Source: Draconibacterium orientale
GTDB taxonomy: Bacteria > Bacteroidota > Bacteroidia > Bacteroidales > FEN-979
NCBI GenBank assembly: GCA_020718225.1
Contig: DYSO01000010.1
Location: 1 to 35,291 of the forward strand
DNA length: 35,291 nucleotides
Reading direction: 5' to 3'
Below, piece by piece: positions 7,548-18,012 of the stretch; position 1 is the first letter of the stretch; each line of letters starts with the position of its first letter. A model generated the notes under the pieces. That model had not been told where the DNA came from and made no database searches. It saw only the letters and a list, made by a program, of their open reading frames with translations. The translations under genes were made by a program, and so were the position numbers.

Positions 7548-10373
7548 TCAATGTGCTTCCAGCCAGTTATTTCCTGTTTTAATTTCGACAAGAACGGGTA
7601 TTTTTAGCGGGATTGCGCCAATCATTTCCTGTTTTACAATGGATTTAAGGATTTCGGTTTCGTTCTGATGAACATCAAAAACCAATTCATCGTGCACCTG
7701 AAGGATCATTTTCGATTTCAGGGATTGTTGCTTTATTTGTTTAAAAATATGGATCATGGCAATTTTTATCATATCGGCAGCCGTGCCCTGAATGGGTGCG
7801 TTGATTGCATTTCGTTCGGCAAAACCACGTACGGTTGCATTTCCGGATGTAATATCGGGTAAATACCGGCGCCGGTTCATCATGGTTTCCACATAACCTG
7901 ATTTACGGGCCGAGGAGATGGAGTTTTCCATGTAAGCTTTGATGCCCGGATATTTTAAGAAGTATTGATGGATGATTTCCGCTGCTTCTTTTCGGGGGAT
8001 ATGAAGCCTTTCAGCCAAACCGAAGGCAGAGATCCCATAGATGATCCCGAAGTTGACCATTTTGGCATTGCGGCGCATATCCCGGGTCACTTCCGCCAGG
8101 GGGACACCAAAAACTTTCGATGCTGTAGCAGAATGGATATCATGGCCAAGGATAAAATCTTCCATCATCCCGGCATCATTGCTCAGATGGGCGATGATCC
8201 TGAGTTCAATCTGGGAGTAATCGGCCGAAAGCAAGATCCGGTTTTCATTTCCGGGTATGAAAGCTTTTCTTATTTCCCTGCCTTTTTCGGTACGGATGGG
8301 GATGTTCTGAAGGTTTGGATTGTTGGAACTCAGTCTTCCGGTTGCGGCTACAGCCTGGTTATAGGAGGTGTGGACCCTTCCATCCCTTGGACTGATTAAT
8401 GAAGGAAGAACGTCAACATAGGTTGATTTCAGCTTGGTGAGGGAACGGTATTCAAGGATTTTCTTGATAATGGGGTGTTTGTGTTCCATTTTCACAAGAA
8501 CATCTTCACTGGTACTGTTTTGCTTTGTCTTGGTTTGTTTTGGGTTATCCACGATGTGGAGGCGGTTGTACAGTATTTCTCCCAATTGTTTTGGTGAAGC
8601 GATGTTAAAAGTTGTCCCGGCATCCAGATGAATGGCTGATTCAAGGATTTTTATCTCGTTTTCCAGTTCCTTGCTGAAAACACGGAGCGCTTCAGGATTG
8701 ATTTTTACCCCTTCCGATTCCATGGATGCAAGTACAGGGATCAAAGGGGTTTCAATGGTATCAAACAAGGACTTGGTATTGGTGGTGTGGAGCATGGGTT
8801 CAAAAACCTGTTTTAGCTGAAATGTTATATCGGCATCTTCGGCTGCATATTCCTTGATGGTTTCAATCTCCACGGAACGCATACTCATCTGGTTTTTCCC
8901 TTTTTTACCGATGAGGGATTCGATGGGGACCGGTTTATAATTCAAATAGGTTTCTGATAAAAAGTCCATACCGTGACGCATATCGGGTTGAAGAAGGTAA
9001 TGGGCCAGCATTGTATCGAAAAGTGGTCCCTTCACCTCAATCTCGTACCATTTCAAGACTGAGATATCGAATTTCAGGTTTTGGCCTATTTTCAGGGTGT
9101 TTTCATTTTCGAGTATCTGTTTGAATTCGAGTATAATTGAAAGCGTTTCATGGTAATTTTCGGGAAATGGTACATAAAATGCTTCATGCGGTTGCCATGA
9201 GAAGGAAATCCCGACCAATTCAGTGTTATTGGGATCTATACCGGTGGTTTCGGTATCGAAGCAGAAGGCTGTCTGGAGTTTTAAAGCATCCAACAAACCG
9301 GCGCGCTTTTCAGGAGTATCGGTGAGATGATAGGTATGGGGAGTTGTTTGAATGTTTGAAGCAAGGCCAGGGGGGGCGGATGTATCTTTTATATTATCGT
9401 TTGTGTCTGTCAATCTGAGGTTTATTTCCTTGGCAGTGTGGGTTGTTTCCCCGGTAATGGGGCCATTAACGGACTTGGGACTACCAGTGGTGGAAATCCA
9501 GGTAAAGACACGTTGTCCGAAGGTCCGGAATTCGAGTTTATCAAAAAGCTCTTTCAGCCGGGCTTCATCCGGAGTATCCATGCGTAGTTTTTCTTCATCG
9601 AAAGATATTGGGACATCAAGGATGATGGTTGCCAGTTGTTTCGACATCAGCGCCTGCTCTTTAAATTCGATGATTTTTTCCCGGAGTTTGTCATTTGAAA
9701 TTTTAGCGGCATTGGCTATCAGGTTTTCGACAGAATCAAACTCGGCAAGCAATTTTTTTGCGGTTACTTCTCCCACGCCGGGAATTCCGGGAATATTATC
9801 CGAAGCGTCGCCCCAAAGTCCCAGGAGATCGATAACCTGTTCCGGGCGCCGGATGTTAAATTTTGAGCAAACTTCTTTGACCCCTAAAATTTCGACATCA
9901 CTTCCGAATTTTCCGGGTTTATAGATGAAGGTATTTTCACTGACCAACTGGCCAAAATCTTTATCGGAAGTCATCATAAAGGTTGTAAAACCTTCTTTTT
10001 CTGCTTGTTTGGCAAGGGTTCCGATCACATCATCCGCTTCATATCCGTCAACGGATAGGGAGGGGATCCTGAACCCTTCTATCAGTTCCTGAATATAGGG
10101 CAATGATTTTATAATATCACCGGGGGTTTCCTGACGATGGGCTTTATATGCGGCAAATTCAACTTTTCTGACTGTAGGCGCCATCGTGTCGAAAGCGACT
10201 CCGATATGGGTTGGTTTTTCTTTTTTCAGCAGATCGAGAAGCACATTGGCAAATCCAAAAATGGCAGAAGTGTTCATCCCCTGTGAGGTCATCCGTGGAT
10301 TTTTATTGAAAGCAAAATAGGCCCGATAAATAAGGGCCATGGCGTCGAGTAGGAAAAGTTTCTTTTCTTGCAT
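7548..10373 (-). CDS. polA: DNA polymerase I with 5'-3' exo, 3'-5' exo and polymerase domains
   Basis: LLDAMALIYRAYFAF...SDKDFGQLV (5' nuclease); FCFDTETTGIDPN (3'-5' exo); LLSADYSQIELRIIAHLS, RRNAKMVNFGIIYGISAFGLA, LQVHDELVFDV (Pol A). Confidence 0.97.
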   Translation of the reverse strand: MQEKKLFLLDAMALIYRAYFAFNKNPRMTSQGMNTSAIFGFANVLLDLLKKEKPTHIGVAFDTMAPTVRKVEFAAYKAHRQETPGDIIKSLPYIQELIEGFRIPSLSVDGYEADDVIGTLAKQAEKEGFTTFMMTSDKDFGQLVSENTFIYKPGKFGSDVEILGVKEVCSKFNIRRPEQVIDLLGLWGDASDNIPGIPGVGEVTAKKLLAEFDSVENLIANAAKISNDKLREKIIEFKEQALMSKQLATIILDVPISFDEEKLRMDTPDEARLKELFDKLEFRTFGQRVFTWISTTGSPKSVNGPITGETTHTAKEINLRLTDTNDNIKDTSAPPGLASNIQTTPHTYHLTDTPEKRAGLLDALKLQTAFCFDTETTGIDPNNTELVGISFSWQPHEAFYVPFPENYHETLSIILEFKQILENENTLKIGQNLKFDISVLKWYEIEVKGPLFDTMLAHYLLQPDMRHGMDFLSETYLNYKPVPIESLIGKKGKNQMSMRSVEIETIKEYAAEDADITFQLKQVFEPMLHTTNTKSLFDTIETPLIPVLASMESEGVKINPEALRVFSKELENEIKILESAIHLDAGTTFNIASPKQLGEILYNRLHIVDNPKQTKTKQNSTSEDVLVKMEHKHPIIKKILEYRSLTKLKSTYVDVLPSLISPRDGRVHTSYNQAVAATGRLSSNNPNLQNIPIRTEKGREIRKAFIPGNENRILLSADYSQIELRIIAHLSNDAGMMEDFILGHDIHSATASKVFGVPLAEVTRDMRRNAKMVNFGIIYGISAFGLAERLHIPRKEAAEIIHQYFLKYPGIKAYMENSISSARKSGYVETMMNRRRYLPDITSGNATVRGFAERNAINAPIQGTAADMIKIAMIHIFKQIKQQSLKSKMILQVHDELVFDVHQNETEILKSIVKQEMIGAIPLKIPVLVEIKTGNNWLEAH

Positions 10374-10380
10374 AAGATCA

Positions 10381-10410
10381 CAAAGTTACAATTTCTGAGA
10401 ACTTAACAAA
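10381..10410 (-). promoter_or_regulatory. polA promoter: -33 TTTG and -7 TAACTTTG
   Basis: + strand CAAAGTTA (10381-10388) and CAAA (10407-10410), with an 18-nt gap on the minus strand. Confidence 0.65.
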
Positions 10411-10493
10411 CCATTGTTTACATCTTCTTATGATAACAGGAAAAAAAGTCTTTTTCTTAATTACATTTGAATGGATTCGAAAAATATTTTTTT

Positions 10494-11831
10494 ATGCTGA
10501 AAAAGAAAATTAAGGAAAAAAAGATTTTCGTGCTGGACACTTCGGTTATTCTTTATAACCACAATGCAATCCAGAGTTTTGAAGACAATGATGTTGCCAT
10601 TCCGATCACGGTTTTGGAAGAGCTCGATAATTTCAAAAAGGGCAACGATACCATAAATTTTGAGGCGCGGGAGTTTATCCGTATCATCGACAAACTGTCG
10701 AATAAATCAACCCTGACCAAATGGATTTCATTGGGAAGCGCCCGGGGAGGGAAGTTTAAAGTTGTGATGAACGAACAAAGCGAGCTGGATGCCATAAAGG
10801 TATTTGGAGAGAATAAACCCGATCACCGGATTTTAAATGCTGCCCTGGTGATGATATCTGAAAATCCCGGGAAGAAGGTCATACTGGTTTCCAAAGATGT
10901 CAACCTCCGGTTAAAGGCAAAGTCGCTGAATATTCCTTCCGAAGATTTTGAAACCGGAAAAATCAAGGATGTGGAGGGCCTTTATTCCGGGAAAACGATG
11001 GTTGAAAACCTTGACAGGACCATTATTGATATTATTTATGAAGCGGGCTGGTGTTTGCCTGAGGATATTGGTATTAAAAACCCGGTCCCCAATCATTATT
11101 TTATTTTAAAGAATGGAAAAAGTTCGGTGCTGGCTTTTTATAATCCGATAACAGAGCGGATCGAAAAGATAGAAAAGCGGGGGTGTTATAAAATTATCCC
11201 GCGCAATGCCGAGCAGGTATTTGCCTTACATGCCATTCTCAATCCCGAGGTAAAACTTGTGACCCTTCAGGGAATTGCCGGGACAGGGAAGACCTTGCTT
11301 GCGCTGGCTGGCGCCCTCGAACAAAAAAGGGATTTCAAGCAGATATTTTTAGCCCGTCCCATTGTTCCATTAAGCAATAAAGATCTTGGTTTTTTGCCCG
11401 GGGATATCAAATCGAAACTCGATCCTTATATGCAGCCGCTTTGGGATAATTTGAAATTCATTCAAAGCCAGTACAGTGAAAAGGACAAAGAGTTTAAGAT
11501 ATTGACGGATGCAGTTGAAAATGAAAAGCTTGTCATCACCCCGTTGGCTTATATCCGGGGCAGGAGTATATCCAATGTTTGTTTTATTGTGGATGAAGCC
11601 CAGAACCTGACGCCGCATGAAATCAAAACCATTATAACCCGGGCTGGTGAAAACACCAAGATCATTTTTACCGGCGATATATACCAGATTGACACCCCTT
11701 ATCTGGATGCACAGTCAAACGGGCTTTCCACATTGATCGACAAAGTAAGGAAACATGATATATACGCCCATGTGCGCCTTGAAAAGGGGGAGCGGTCGGA
11801 ACTGGCCAATCTGGCCAATGAGTTGTTATAA
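10494..11831 (+). CDS. PhoH-family protein (N-terminal PIN domain + PhoH ATPase)
   Basis: KIFVLDTSVILYN (PIN); TLQGIAGTGKTLLALAGAL Walker A; CFIVDEAQNLTPHEIKTIITRAGENTKIIFTGDIYQID. ATG at 10494 is preferred over the track start at 10467. Confidence 0.94.
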   Translation: MLKKKIKEKKIFVLDTSVILYNHNAIQSFEDNDVAIPITVLEELDNFKKGNDTINFEAREFIRIIDKLSNKSTLTKWISLGSARGGKFKVVMNEQSELDAIKVFGENKPDHRILNAALVMISENPGKKVILVSKDVNLRLKAKSLNIPSEDFETGKIKDVEGLYSGKTMVENLDRTIIDIIYEAGWCLPEDIGIKNPVPNHYFILKNGKSSVLAFYNPITERIEKIEKRGCYKIIPRNAEQVFALHAILNPEVKLVTLQGIAGTGKTLLALAGALEQKRDFKQIFLARPIVPLSNKDLGFLPGDIKSKLDPYMQPLWDNLKFIQSQYSEKDKEFKILTDAVENEKLVITPLAYIRGRSISNVCFIVDEAQNLTPHEIKTIITRAGENTKIIFTGDIYQIDTPYLDAQSNGLSTLIDKVRKHDIYAHVRLEKGERSELANLANELL

Positions 11832-11855
11832 CCCCTGGTCCCTTTTTTTTCGATG

Positions 11856-11884
11856 TTCCCCCTGTTTGGGGAATCTCTATTTTT
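11856..11884 (+). terminator. Probable terminator downstream of the PhoH gene
   Basis: TTCCCC (11856-11861) CTGTTT GGGGAA (11868-11873) followed by tctctattttt. Confidence 0.5.
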
Positions 11885-12881
11885 CTTCGTAGATAACGGT
11901 CAACAGTGTTTGGCCAACGGCTTTAAGCGTGGTTTTTTCAATGGCGCCCAGGTTGTCGTTGAGGGTATGCCACCCGGGGAAAAACCCGGTTTGTGAATTT
12001 TTATCCAGGTGGATGATATCGATGGTTGGGATATTTCTGATTTTATTGATCGGGCCGTGGTCGTCGGTAATATACCCACCCTGCTCATACAGAAAAAACG
12101 ATGAATAACCGATCCGGTTACCGGTTGCCCAAACCGATCTGACTATATCCCCGGCATATTGCATGGATACCCCTTCCATCAGGAATGTCGCGTTTGCTGC
12201 TCCGACCATATCGAGCAAAATGCCATATCGGGCCGTATATCCCTGTTTATGAGGGTTATTTGACCAATAGCGGGAACCCAGGCACCATTGTTCCTCGGTA
12301 TTTTCGTCCGATGGTTGGTCTTGTGGGGGACCATAATCCTCGACATCGAAAAGGATGATATCGATTCCGATGGGGGGTTTATTCAAAGAGAGGTTCCGGG
12401 CGATTTCGAGTAGGACTGCAACTCCGCTGGCGCCGTCGTTGATGCCGTCAATGGGGGTCCGCCTGTTGACTGGGTCGGGGTCATGATCGGCATAGGGCCT
12501 CGAATCCCAATGGGCTGCAAGCAATATCCGGTTGTTGGTTTCGGGCATCCAGCTGGCAATAATATTCTGAAAAGAAAGCATGGTCCCGTTATATGCCGCA
12601 ACCCTTCCTTTTTGTACAATGACTACAGGGGCCCAGGGTTTAAATTTTTCGTTCAGCCAGGCAGCACATTTTTCATGTGCTTTGCTGTTTGGGACGCGGG
12701 GTCCAAAAGCAAGTTGTGTTTCTAAATAGGAATATGCCGAATCAGAATTGAATTCCGGTATCGCAACCCGTGGTTTTTGATCGGTATTTACAGGAGGTTC
12801 TGTTTTTCTGTTCGCCGACTGATTACAACCGCCTGCCAGGAATAAGAGTAATATAAACGGAAAGATTTTTTTTATAATCAT
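11877..12881 (-). CDS. M28-family metallopeptidase / glutaminyl-peptide cyclotransferase-like lipoprotein
   Basis: Lipobox LLFLAGGCNQ; AAHWDSRPYADHDPDP, GINDGASGVAVLLEIAR, DVEDYG metal-ligand motifs typical of M28/QC. Confidence 0.88.
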   Translation of the reverse strand: MIIKKIFPFILLLFLAGGCNQSANRKTEPPVNTDQKPRVAIPEFNSDSAYSYLETQLAFGPRVPNSKAHEKCAAWLNEKFKPWAPVVIVQKGRVAAYNGTMLSFQNIIASWMPETNNRILLAAHWDSRPYADHDPDPVNRRTPIDGINDGASGVAVLLEIARNLSLNKPPIGIDIILFDVEDYGPPQDQPSDENTEEQWCLGSRYWSNNPHKQGYTARYGILLDMVGAANATFLMEGVSMQYAGDIVRSVWATGNRIGYSSFFLYEQGGYITDDHGPINKIRNIPTIDIIHLDKNSQTGFFPGWHTLNDNLGAIEKTTLKAVGQTLLTVIYEEK

Positions 12882-12995
12882 CTTTAAAAGGGTTAATGAT
12901 TTTTAGCGCTCCCCTCATTGTTCTGGTTTTTCAGTTGGGAAGTGCGGGGAAATAAAGGTCTTGTTTTTTTGCTGATTCGTTGATGCTATATTGTG

Positions 12996-14657
12996 TCAAT
13001 GTTTTTTTATTGATAATCGGGATTTTTTTATCCGGTTGGTTATTGCAAGGATCAGGGAAATAAAAAAAATAGCGCCCGCGGCCCAGGAAAATATCCGGGC
13101 AAGATAATCCCCGTGTTTTACATAAAAAGTAATTTTTTGATTGGCATTAAGCGTACCTTTGATTGCTGCAGGTTCCCAATATTCTGTTACCGATGAAGCG
13201 TCACCCCGCTGGTTAATAAAAGCTGAAATGCCTGTGTTTGCCGAGCGTGCAATGCATCGGCGGGTTTCAATGGCCCGCAGGTGTGCAAACAGAAAATGCT
13301 GTTTGTACCCGGGGGTGTTTCCCCACCAGCCGTCGTTGGTAATGATTATCATAATCTGTGCGCCGTTATTGACAAAGCTGGCAAAAAATTCACCGAAAAC
13401 CGATTCGTAGCAAATTGCGGGTGCAACTTTTACAGTTTTTACTGTATTATAGACCCTTCTGACGGAGTCGGTTCCCAGGCTCCCGACTGTACCACCGAGG
13501 TCAATAGCATAATTTTCGAGCCATTTAAAACCGCTGAAGGAGGGCAATATTTCAACACCGGGGGTAAGTTTCGATTTGTGGTACAGTTGATGGGAATCAA
13601 GTTTGTTAATCAGGATTGCCGTATTATAAGCATTGTAGTGGTTGGGGGTATCGGTAAATTTCCGCGCAGTCCGCGGCAATGGTTCACCCGGCATAAACTG
13701 GTAAAAGGTAGAGGCCCCCACAAGGATATTTAAATCGGGATAATTTTCAAGAATATGGTTCAGGTCCCGGATACTGCTAAAACCGGAAAGACCATTTTCC
13801 CACAAGTTTTCCTGAATGGTCGATTCGGGACCAACGAGGAAGTTGGAGCTGGTGTCAAGATATGGCGCTGCAAGTTTCATGATGCGCCCGATAACTTCAG
13901 CAGGAGGAAGGGAATATTGTTCGGAATAGGGATCGATATTGGGTTGGACTACCACGAAATTCACCGGGTGTTTTTTTTCCTCATAATTTGTATATATGAC
14001 GTAGGAAAAAAGAATGGGGGCAAGGATCCAGATAAAAATGAATATTGAATATTGAATATTGGAAAAAGAATATCGAAGTGGTTTTTTGACTTTTGATTTA
14101 TTGTTTTTCAGGTGGCTGATCAGTTCGAAAATAAGGATATTACCAATCAGGGTCCACAGGGTCCCACCGATGGTACCGGTATATTCGTACCATTGGATCC
14201 ATGGATGGAAAGAGGCGAAGCCATTGCCAAGGTTTAGCCAGGGCCAGTTAAGGTCCCAGTTCAGGTGAAGGTATTCAAAAGCAGTCCAGTAACTGATAAG
14301 CGCTGCATAACCGGCCCCAGCGTGTTGAAATTTTTTCCTGGACCAATGGAAGGCCTGGAAAACGATTGACATAAAGAGCGAATTCAGCGTAATGGCCATG
14401 ATGCCGCCAATGGTTGTAGAATTTACGATCCACCATGTGGTCAGGATGTTCCATATTAAAAATCCCGGCCACGACCAGATCAGGGCGCTGAATTTAGTAT
14501 CCGATTCCCTGTTTCGGTAAAGGAGATCTTCCAGGAAGAGGAGGGGGACAAAGCCAATAAACAACAAACCCGGAAACCCTCTTGCAGGCCATGCCAGCGA
14601 GAGAAGGATTCCGGATGCAAGGGTGAGGAGAAAAAAATGTATTTTATTGGATTTCAT
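12996..14657 (-). CDS. lnt: Apolipoprotein N-acyltransferase
   Basis: Multiple N-terminal TM segments; nitrilase-like C-half VVQPNIDPYSEQY, LVGPESTIQEN, YHKSKLTPGVEILPSF, APAICYESVFGEF, ITNDGWWGNTPGYKQHFLFAHLRAIETRR. Confidence 0.95.
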   Translation of the reverse strand: MKSNKIHFFLLTLASGILLSLAWPARGFPGLLFIGFVPLLFLEDLLYRNRESDTKFSALIWSWPGFLIWNILTTWWIVNSTTIGGIMAITLNSLFMSIVFQAFHWSRKKFQHAGAGYAALISYWTAFEYLHLNWDLNWPWLNLGNGFASFHPWIQWYEYTGTIGGTLWTLIGNILIFELISHLKNNKSKVKKPLRYSFSNIQYSIFIFIWILAPILFSYVIYTNYEEKKHPVNFVVVQPNIDPYSEQYSLPPAEVIGRIMKLAAPYLDTSSNFLVGPESTIQENLWENGLSGFSSIRDLNHILENYPDLNILVGASTFYQFMPGEPLPRTARKFTDTPNHYNAYNTAILINKLDSHQLYHKSKLTPGVEILPSFSGFKWLENYAIDLGGTVGSLGTDSVRRVYNTVKTVKVAPAICYESVFGEFFASFVNNGAQIMIIITNDGWWGNTPGYKQHFLFAHLRAIETRRCIARSANTGISAFINQRGDASSVTEYWEPAAIKGTLNANQKITFYVKHGDYLARIFSWAAGAIFFISLILAITNRIKKSRLSIKKH

Positions 14658-15838
14658 CAGGTTGAAGATTTTTCCGGATATCGGGTTACCACAATTTTCC
14701 GGACTTCATTGTAAAGGGTTTCCCGAAGGTTATCGGTATTGATTTTTTGTTTTGCAGAGATAAATATCGATGGAAAATTATTTCCTGCCATCCATGTTTT
14801 TTCAAGTTCGCTGAGGGTGGTATTTTTTCTGGTTGCTGGAGAAAGGTCGTCGGGTTCTTTGAGGGTAAAGTTGTATGCGTCAATTTTGTTAAACAACATG
14901 ATGGTGGGTTTATCGGAAGCTTTAAGATCGGTCAGTGTTTGTTTAACAACATTGATTTGTTCTTCGAAACCGGGATGGCTGAGGTCGGCAACATGGATCA
15001 GAAGATCGGCTTCACGAACTTCATCGAGTGTGGATTTAAAGGATTCGATCAGGGAATGGGGCAATTTCCGTATGAACCCCACGGTGTCGGAAAGGAGGAA
15101 GGGTTGGTTGTGGATAACCACCTTTCGTACGGTTGTATCGAGGGTTGCAAAAAGTTTATTTTCAGCAAAAAGGTCCGATTTTGACAGCAGGTTCATGATG
15201 GTTGATTTGCCCACATTGGTATAGCCGACCAAAGCAACCCGGATCATATCGCGCCGGTGTTTTCGCTGGGTTGATTTTTGTTTGTCAATTTCCTCTAATT
15301 TTTTCTTCAGCAGAGCAATCCGGTAGCGTAAAATCCGGCGATCGGTCTCTATTTCCTGTTCTCCGGGACCACGGAGGCCAATTCCTCCCCGTTGTTTTTC
15401 AAGGTGGGTCCACATCCGGGTCAGGCGGGGCAGCAAATATTCATTTTGAGCAAGTTCAACCTGGGTCCGGGCATACGATGTTTTTGCGCGCCGGGCAAAA
15501 ATATCAAGAATAAGGTTGTTCCTGTCAATGATCCTGCAACCGAGTTCTTTTTCGATGGTACGGATTTGTCCCGGTGAAAGGGCATCGTCAAAAACCGCCA
15601 TATCAACCGGATTATCAGCGATCCATGATTTGATTTCCAGGAGTTTGCCGCTGCCGACATAGGTTCTTGGATCGGCGAAGTCCAATTTCTGGATAAACCG
15701 ATGAACCGGTATCCCACCGGCTGTTTCGACAAGAAAAGCCAGTTCATCCAGATATTCATGGGTGCAATCCATATCCTGAACCCTCGTAGCAAGTCCAACC
15801 AATAAAACGGTCTCTTTTACAGGATCTGTTTCAATCAT
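14657..15838 (-). CDS. hflX: GTPase HflX
   Basis: YVGSGKLLEI, LSPGQIRTIEKELGCRIIDRNNLILDIFARRAKT, RGPGEQEIETDRR, VGYTNVGKSTIMNLLS, LSDTVGFIRKLPHSLIESFKSTL. One-nt TGATG overlap with lnt. Confidence 0.97.
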   Translation of the reverse strand: MIETDPVKETVLLVGLATRVQDMDCTHEYLDELAFLVETAGGIPVHRFIQKLDFADPRTYVGSGKLLEIKSWIADNPVDMAVFDDALSPGQIRTIEKELGCRIIDRNNLILDIFARRAKTSYARTQVELAQNEYLLPRLTRMWTHLEKQRGGIGLRGPGEQEIETDRRILRYRIALLKKKLEEIDKQKSTQRKHRRDMIRVALVGYTNVGKSTIMNLLSKSDLFAENKLFATLDTTVRKVVIHNQPFLLSDTVGFIRKLPHSLIESFKSTLDEVREADLLIHVADLSHPGFEEQINVVKQTLTDLKASDKPTIMLFNKIDAYNFTLKEPDDLSPATRKNTTLSELEKTWMAGNNFPSIFISAKQKINTDNLRETLYNEVRKIVVTRYPEKSST

Positions 15839-15943
15839 GAAAAAATATGTTTGACCACCCCCCGTGTGGGTGGAATAATTTTTATACCTTTACAAGTCGT
15901 GTCTGAAAGACCGGATTGCATTGCAAAGTTACTTTTTTTTCTC

Positions 15944-17986
15944 ATGGATGAAAATACAGATTCACTGTCAACTTTAAAGGATCAGGAGCTGAAAATCCCC
16001 CCAACATTGTTTCCAGGTTTGCAACCCGAATCGCTTTACCGGAAGATCCTGCTGGCTTTACCCGACAGCATTGCCATCACGGATTTACAGGGCAACATTT
16101 TATTTGTATCTCCGGTGACCTTTACCATGTTCGGAGGAAGTTACGATGATGTAGTGGGTACGACGGTATTTGAATGGATTGCCGGGAGCGACAGGGAACG
16201 GGCAAAAGAGAACTTTCTGAATGTTTTACAAGGGATGGAGTTGCCTGCCAGTCGATATTTGATGAAGAAAGTCGATGGATCGGAATTTTACGGGGGTATC
16301 AATTCATCTGTCCTGACGGACCAGGATGGCAGAAAAGTTGGATTGATTTCGGCTATCCGCGACATTTCAACCCAGAAAAAAGCAGAAGAGGAGTTGCATC
16401 AGAATGAAAACCGGTACCGGCTTTTATTTGAAACAGCCCATGATTCTGTTTTTTTAATGAATGAGAATATATTTCTTGATTGTAACTCAAAAGCGCTTGA
16501 AACTTTCGGATGTCTGAAGGAGGAGATTCTGGGGAAATCACCATTGGATTTTTCTCCTGAATTTCAACCGGATGGGATTTCTTCTTCCATATTAGCCCGG
16601 GAAAGGATTGAGGCGGCCCTGGAAGGAAATTCTCAACGGTTTGAATGGAAGCACAGAAAAATCAACGGAACGCTGTTCGACGCCGAAGTAAGCCTGAATG
16701 CCATTACCATTGCCGGGAAAAAGTATTTACAGGCAATGGTAAGGAACATCTCAAAACGAAAAAAATCGGATGACCAGCTTAAAAAATTCAGTGCGTGTTT
16801 ATTATCTTTTACCATTGATCCGGTTTATAACATCAATTTGCTGACAACCCTTTGCGGAGAGATACTGGGCGCGGTTTGTTCCTTGTATTGCCACCGGAAG
16901 GATGGGGAGTGTCATTTCTTTGGCAAATGGAACATTCCGGACGATTATATGGCAACGGGGTTTGACACCGGGCATGTTTGTTGCAATACCCTTCAATATG
17001 ACGGTCAGGAGATACGACTGATCGGAGATTTGCCGGGAACCCATTATTATCATTCAGATCCATTATTGAATCAGCATCAGATAAAGAGTTATGCCGGGAA
17101 GGTAGTCAGGGCGAACGGAGAGCCGGCAGGGACGCTTTCAGCCTATTTTCATAATGATTATAGTCCGGATAATGCCGATACCTATTTCTTTTTGCTGATT
17201 GCTTCAGCTATTGGCGTTGAGGAAGAGCGTAAAGCGGCAGGGGATAAAATGGTCTGTTACACCAGGGAGTTAAGTGAGCTGAACAATACCAAGGATAAAT
17301 TTTTTTCCATCATTGCCCATGATCTGAAAGGACCGTTTAATGCCATTATGGGTTTTTCGGATATTCTGGCAACAGAATGGGAAGATTACACCGAAGAGGA
17401 GCGACTGAATTTTATACGGAATATCAACTCCTCTGCAAAAAACACCTTCAGGTTACTTGAAAATCTGTTAGAATGGTCGATGGCCCAAACCGGGAAGATG
17501 AAATTTCAACCCTCCCGGATTGACCTGAGTTTGTTGGCAAACGATGTAGTTATGTTATTAAGGGACCAGGCCGAGAAAAAGCAGATAAAACTTTACACCG
17601 CAGTCAATTTCAACACTTTTGTGTTCGCTGATGAAAACATGGTACGGACCATTTTCAGGAATCTTGTCTCCAATGCCATAAAATTCACCAATTCCGGTGG
17701 TCAGGTCCGGATTTTAACCCGTGAGATTCAGCCATCCATGGAGAAACCGGCCATGGTCGAAGTTTGTATCGTGGATACTGGTATCGGGATAGAACCGGAT
17801 CTCATACCGAAACTATTCCGTATTGAAGAGCAAACAAAGACATCGGGAACTGCAAAAGAGAAAGGCACCGGGCTTGGGTTGATTATTTGCCGGGAGTTGG
17901 TAGAAAAAAATTCCGGGAAAATCTATGTCGGGATTGAACCTGAAAAGGGCAGCAGGTTCTGCTTTACATTACCAGCCAGTTTTTGA
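15944..17986 (+). CDS. Sensor histidine kinase with PAS domains, a Cys-rich GAF-like region, HisKA and HATPase_c; no receiver domain
   Basis: SIAITDLQGNILFVSPVTFTMFGG (PAS); second PAS YRLLFETAHDSVFLMN; FFSIIAHDLKGPFNAIMGFSDIL (H box); FRNLVSNAIKFTNSGG (N box); VDTGIGIEPDLIPKLF; GTGLGLIICRELVE. ATG at 15944 is preferred over 15851. Confidence 0.92.
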   Translation: MDENTDSLSTLKDQELKIPPTLFPGLQPESLYRKILLALPDSIAITDLQGNILFVSPVTFTMFGGSYDDVVGTTVFEWIAGSDRERAKENFLNVLQGMELPASRYLMKKVDGSEFYGGINSSVLTDQDGRKVGLISAIRDISTQKKAEEELHQNENRYRLLFETAHDSVFLMNENIFLDCNSKALETFGCLKEEILGKSPLDFSPEFQPDGISSSILARERIEAALEGNSQRFEWKHRKINGTLFDAEVSLNAITIAGKKYLQAMVRNISKRKKSDDQLKKFSACLLSFTIDPVYNINLLTTLCGEILGAVCSLYCHRKDGECHFFGKWNIPDDYMATGFDTGHVCCNTLQYDGQEIRLIGDLPGTHYYHSDPLLNQHQIKSYAGKVVRANGEPAGTLSAYFHNDYSPDNADTYFFLLIASAIGVEEERKAAGDKMVCYTRELSELNNTKDKFFSIIAHDLKGPFNAIMGFSDILATEWEDYTEEERLNFIRNINSSAKNTFRLLENLLEWSMAQTGKMKFQPSRIDLSLLANDVVMLLRDQAEKKQIKLYTAVNFNTFVFADENMVRTIFRNLVSNAIKFTNSGGQVRILTREIQPSMEKPAMVEVCIVDTGIGIEPDLIPKLFRIEEQTKTSGTAKEKGTGLGLIICRELVEKNSGKIYVGIEPEKGSRFCFTLPASF

Positions 17987-18012
17987 TTGTGTGAAAAAGG
18001 CTGTAAAATTTT

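Noticed and set aside
9352-9924. 190-aa + strand ORF opposite polA
   Set aside because: Fully antisense to a well-supported polA; Ser-rich low-complexity translation without a recognizable family.
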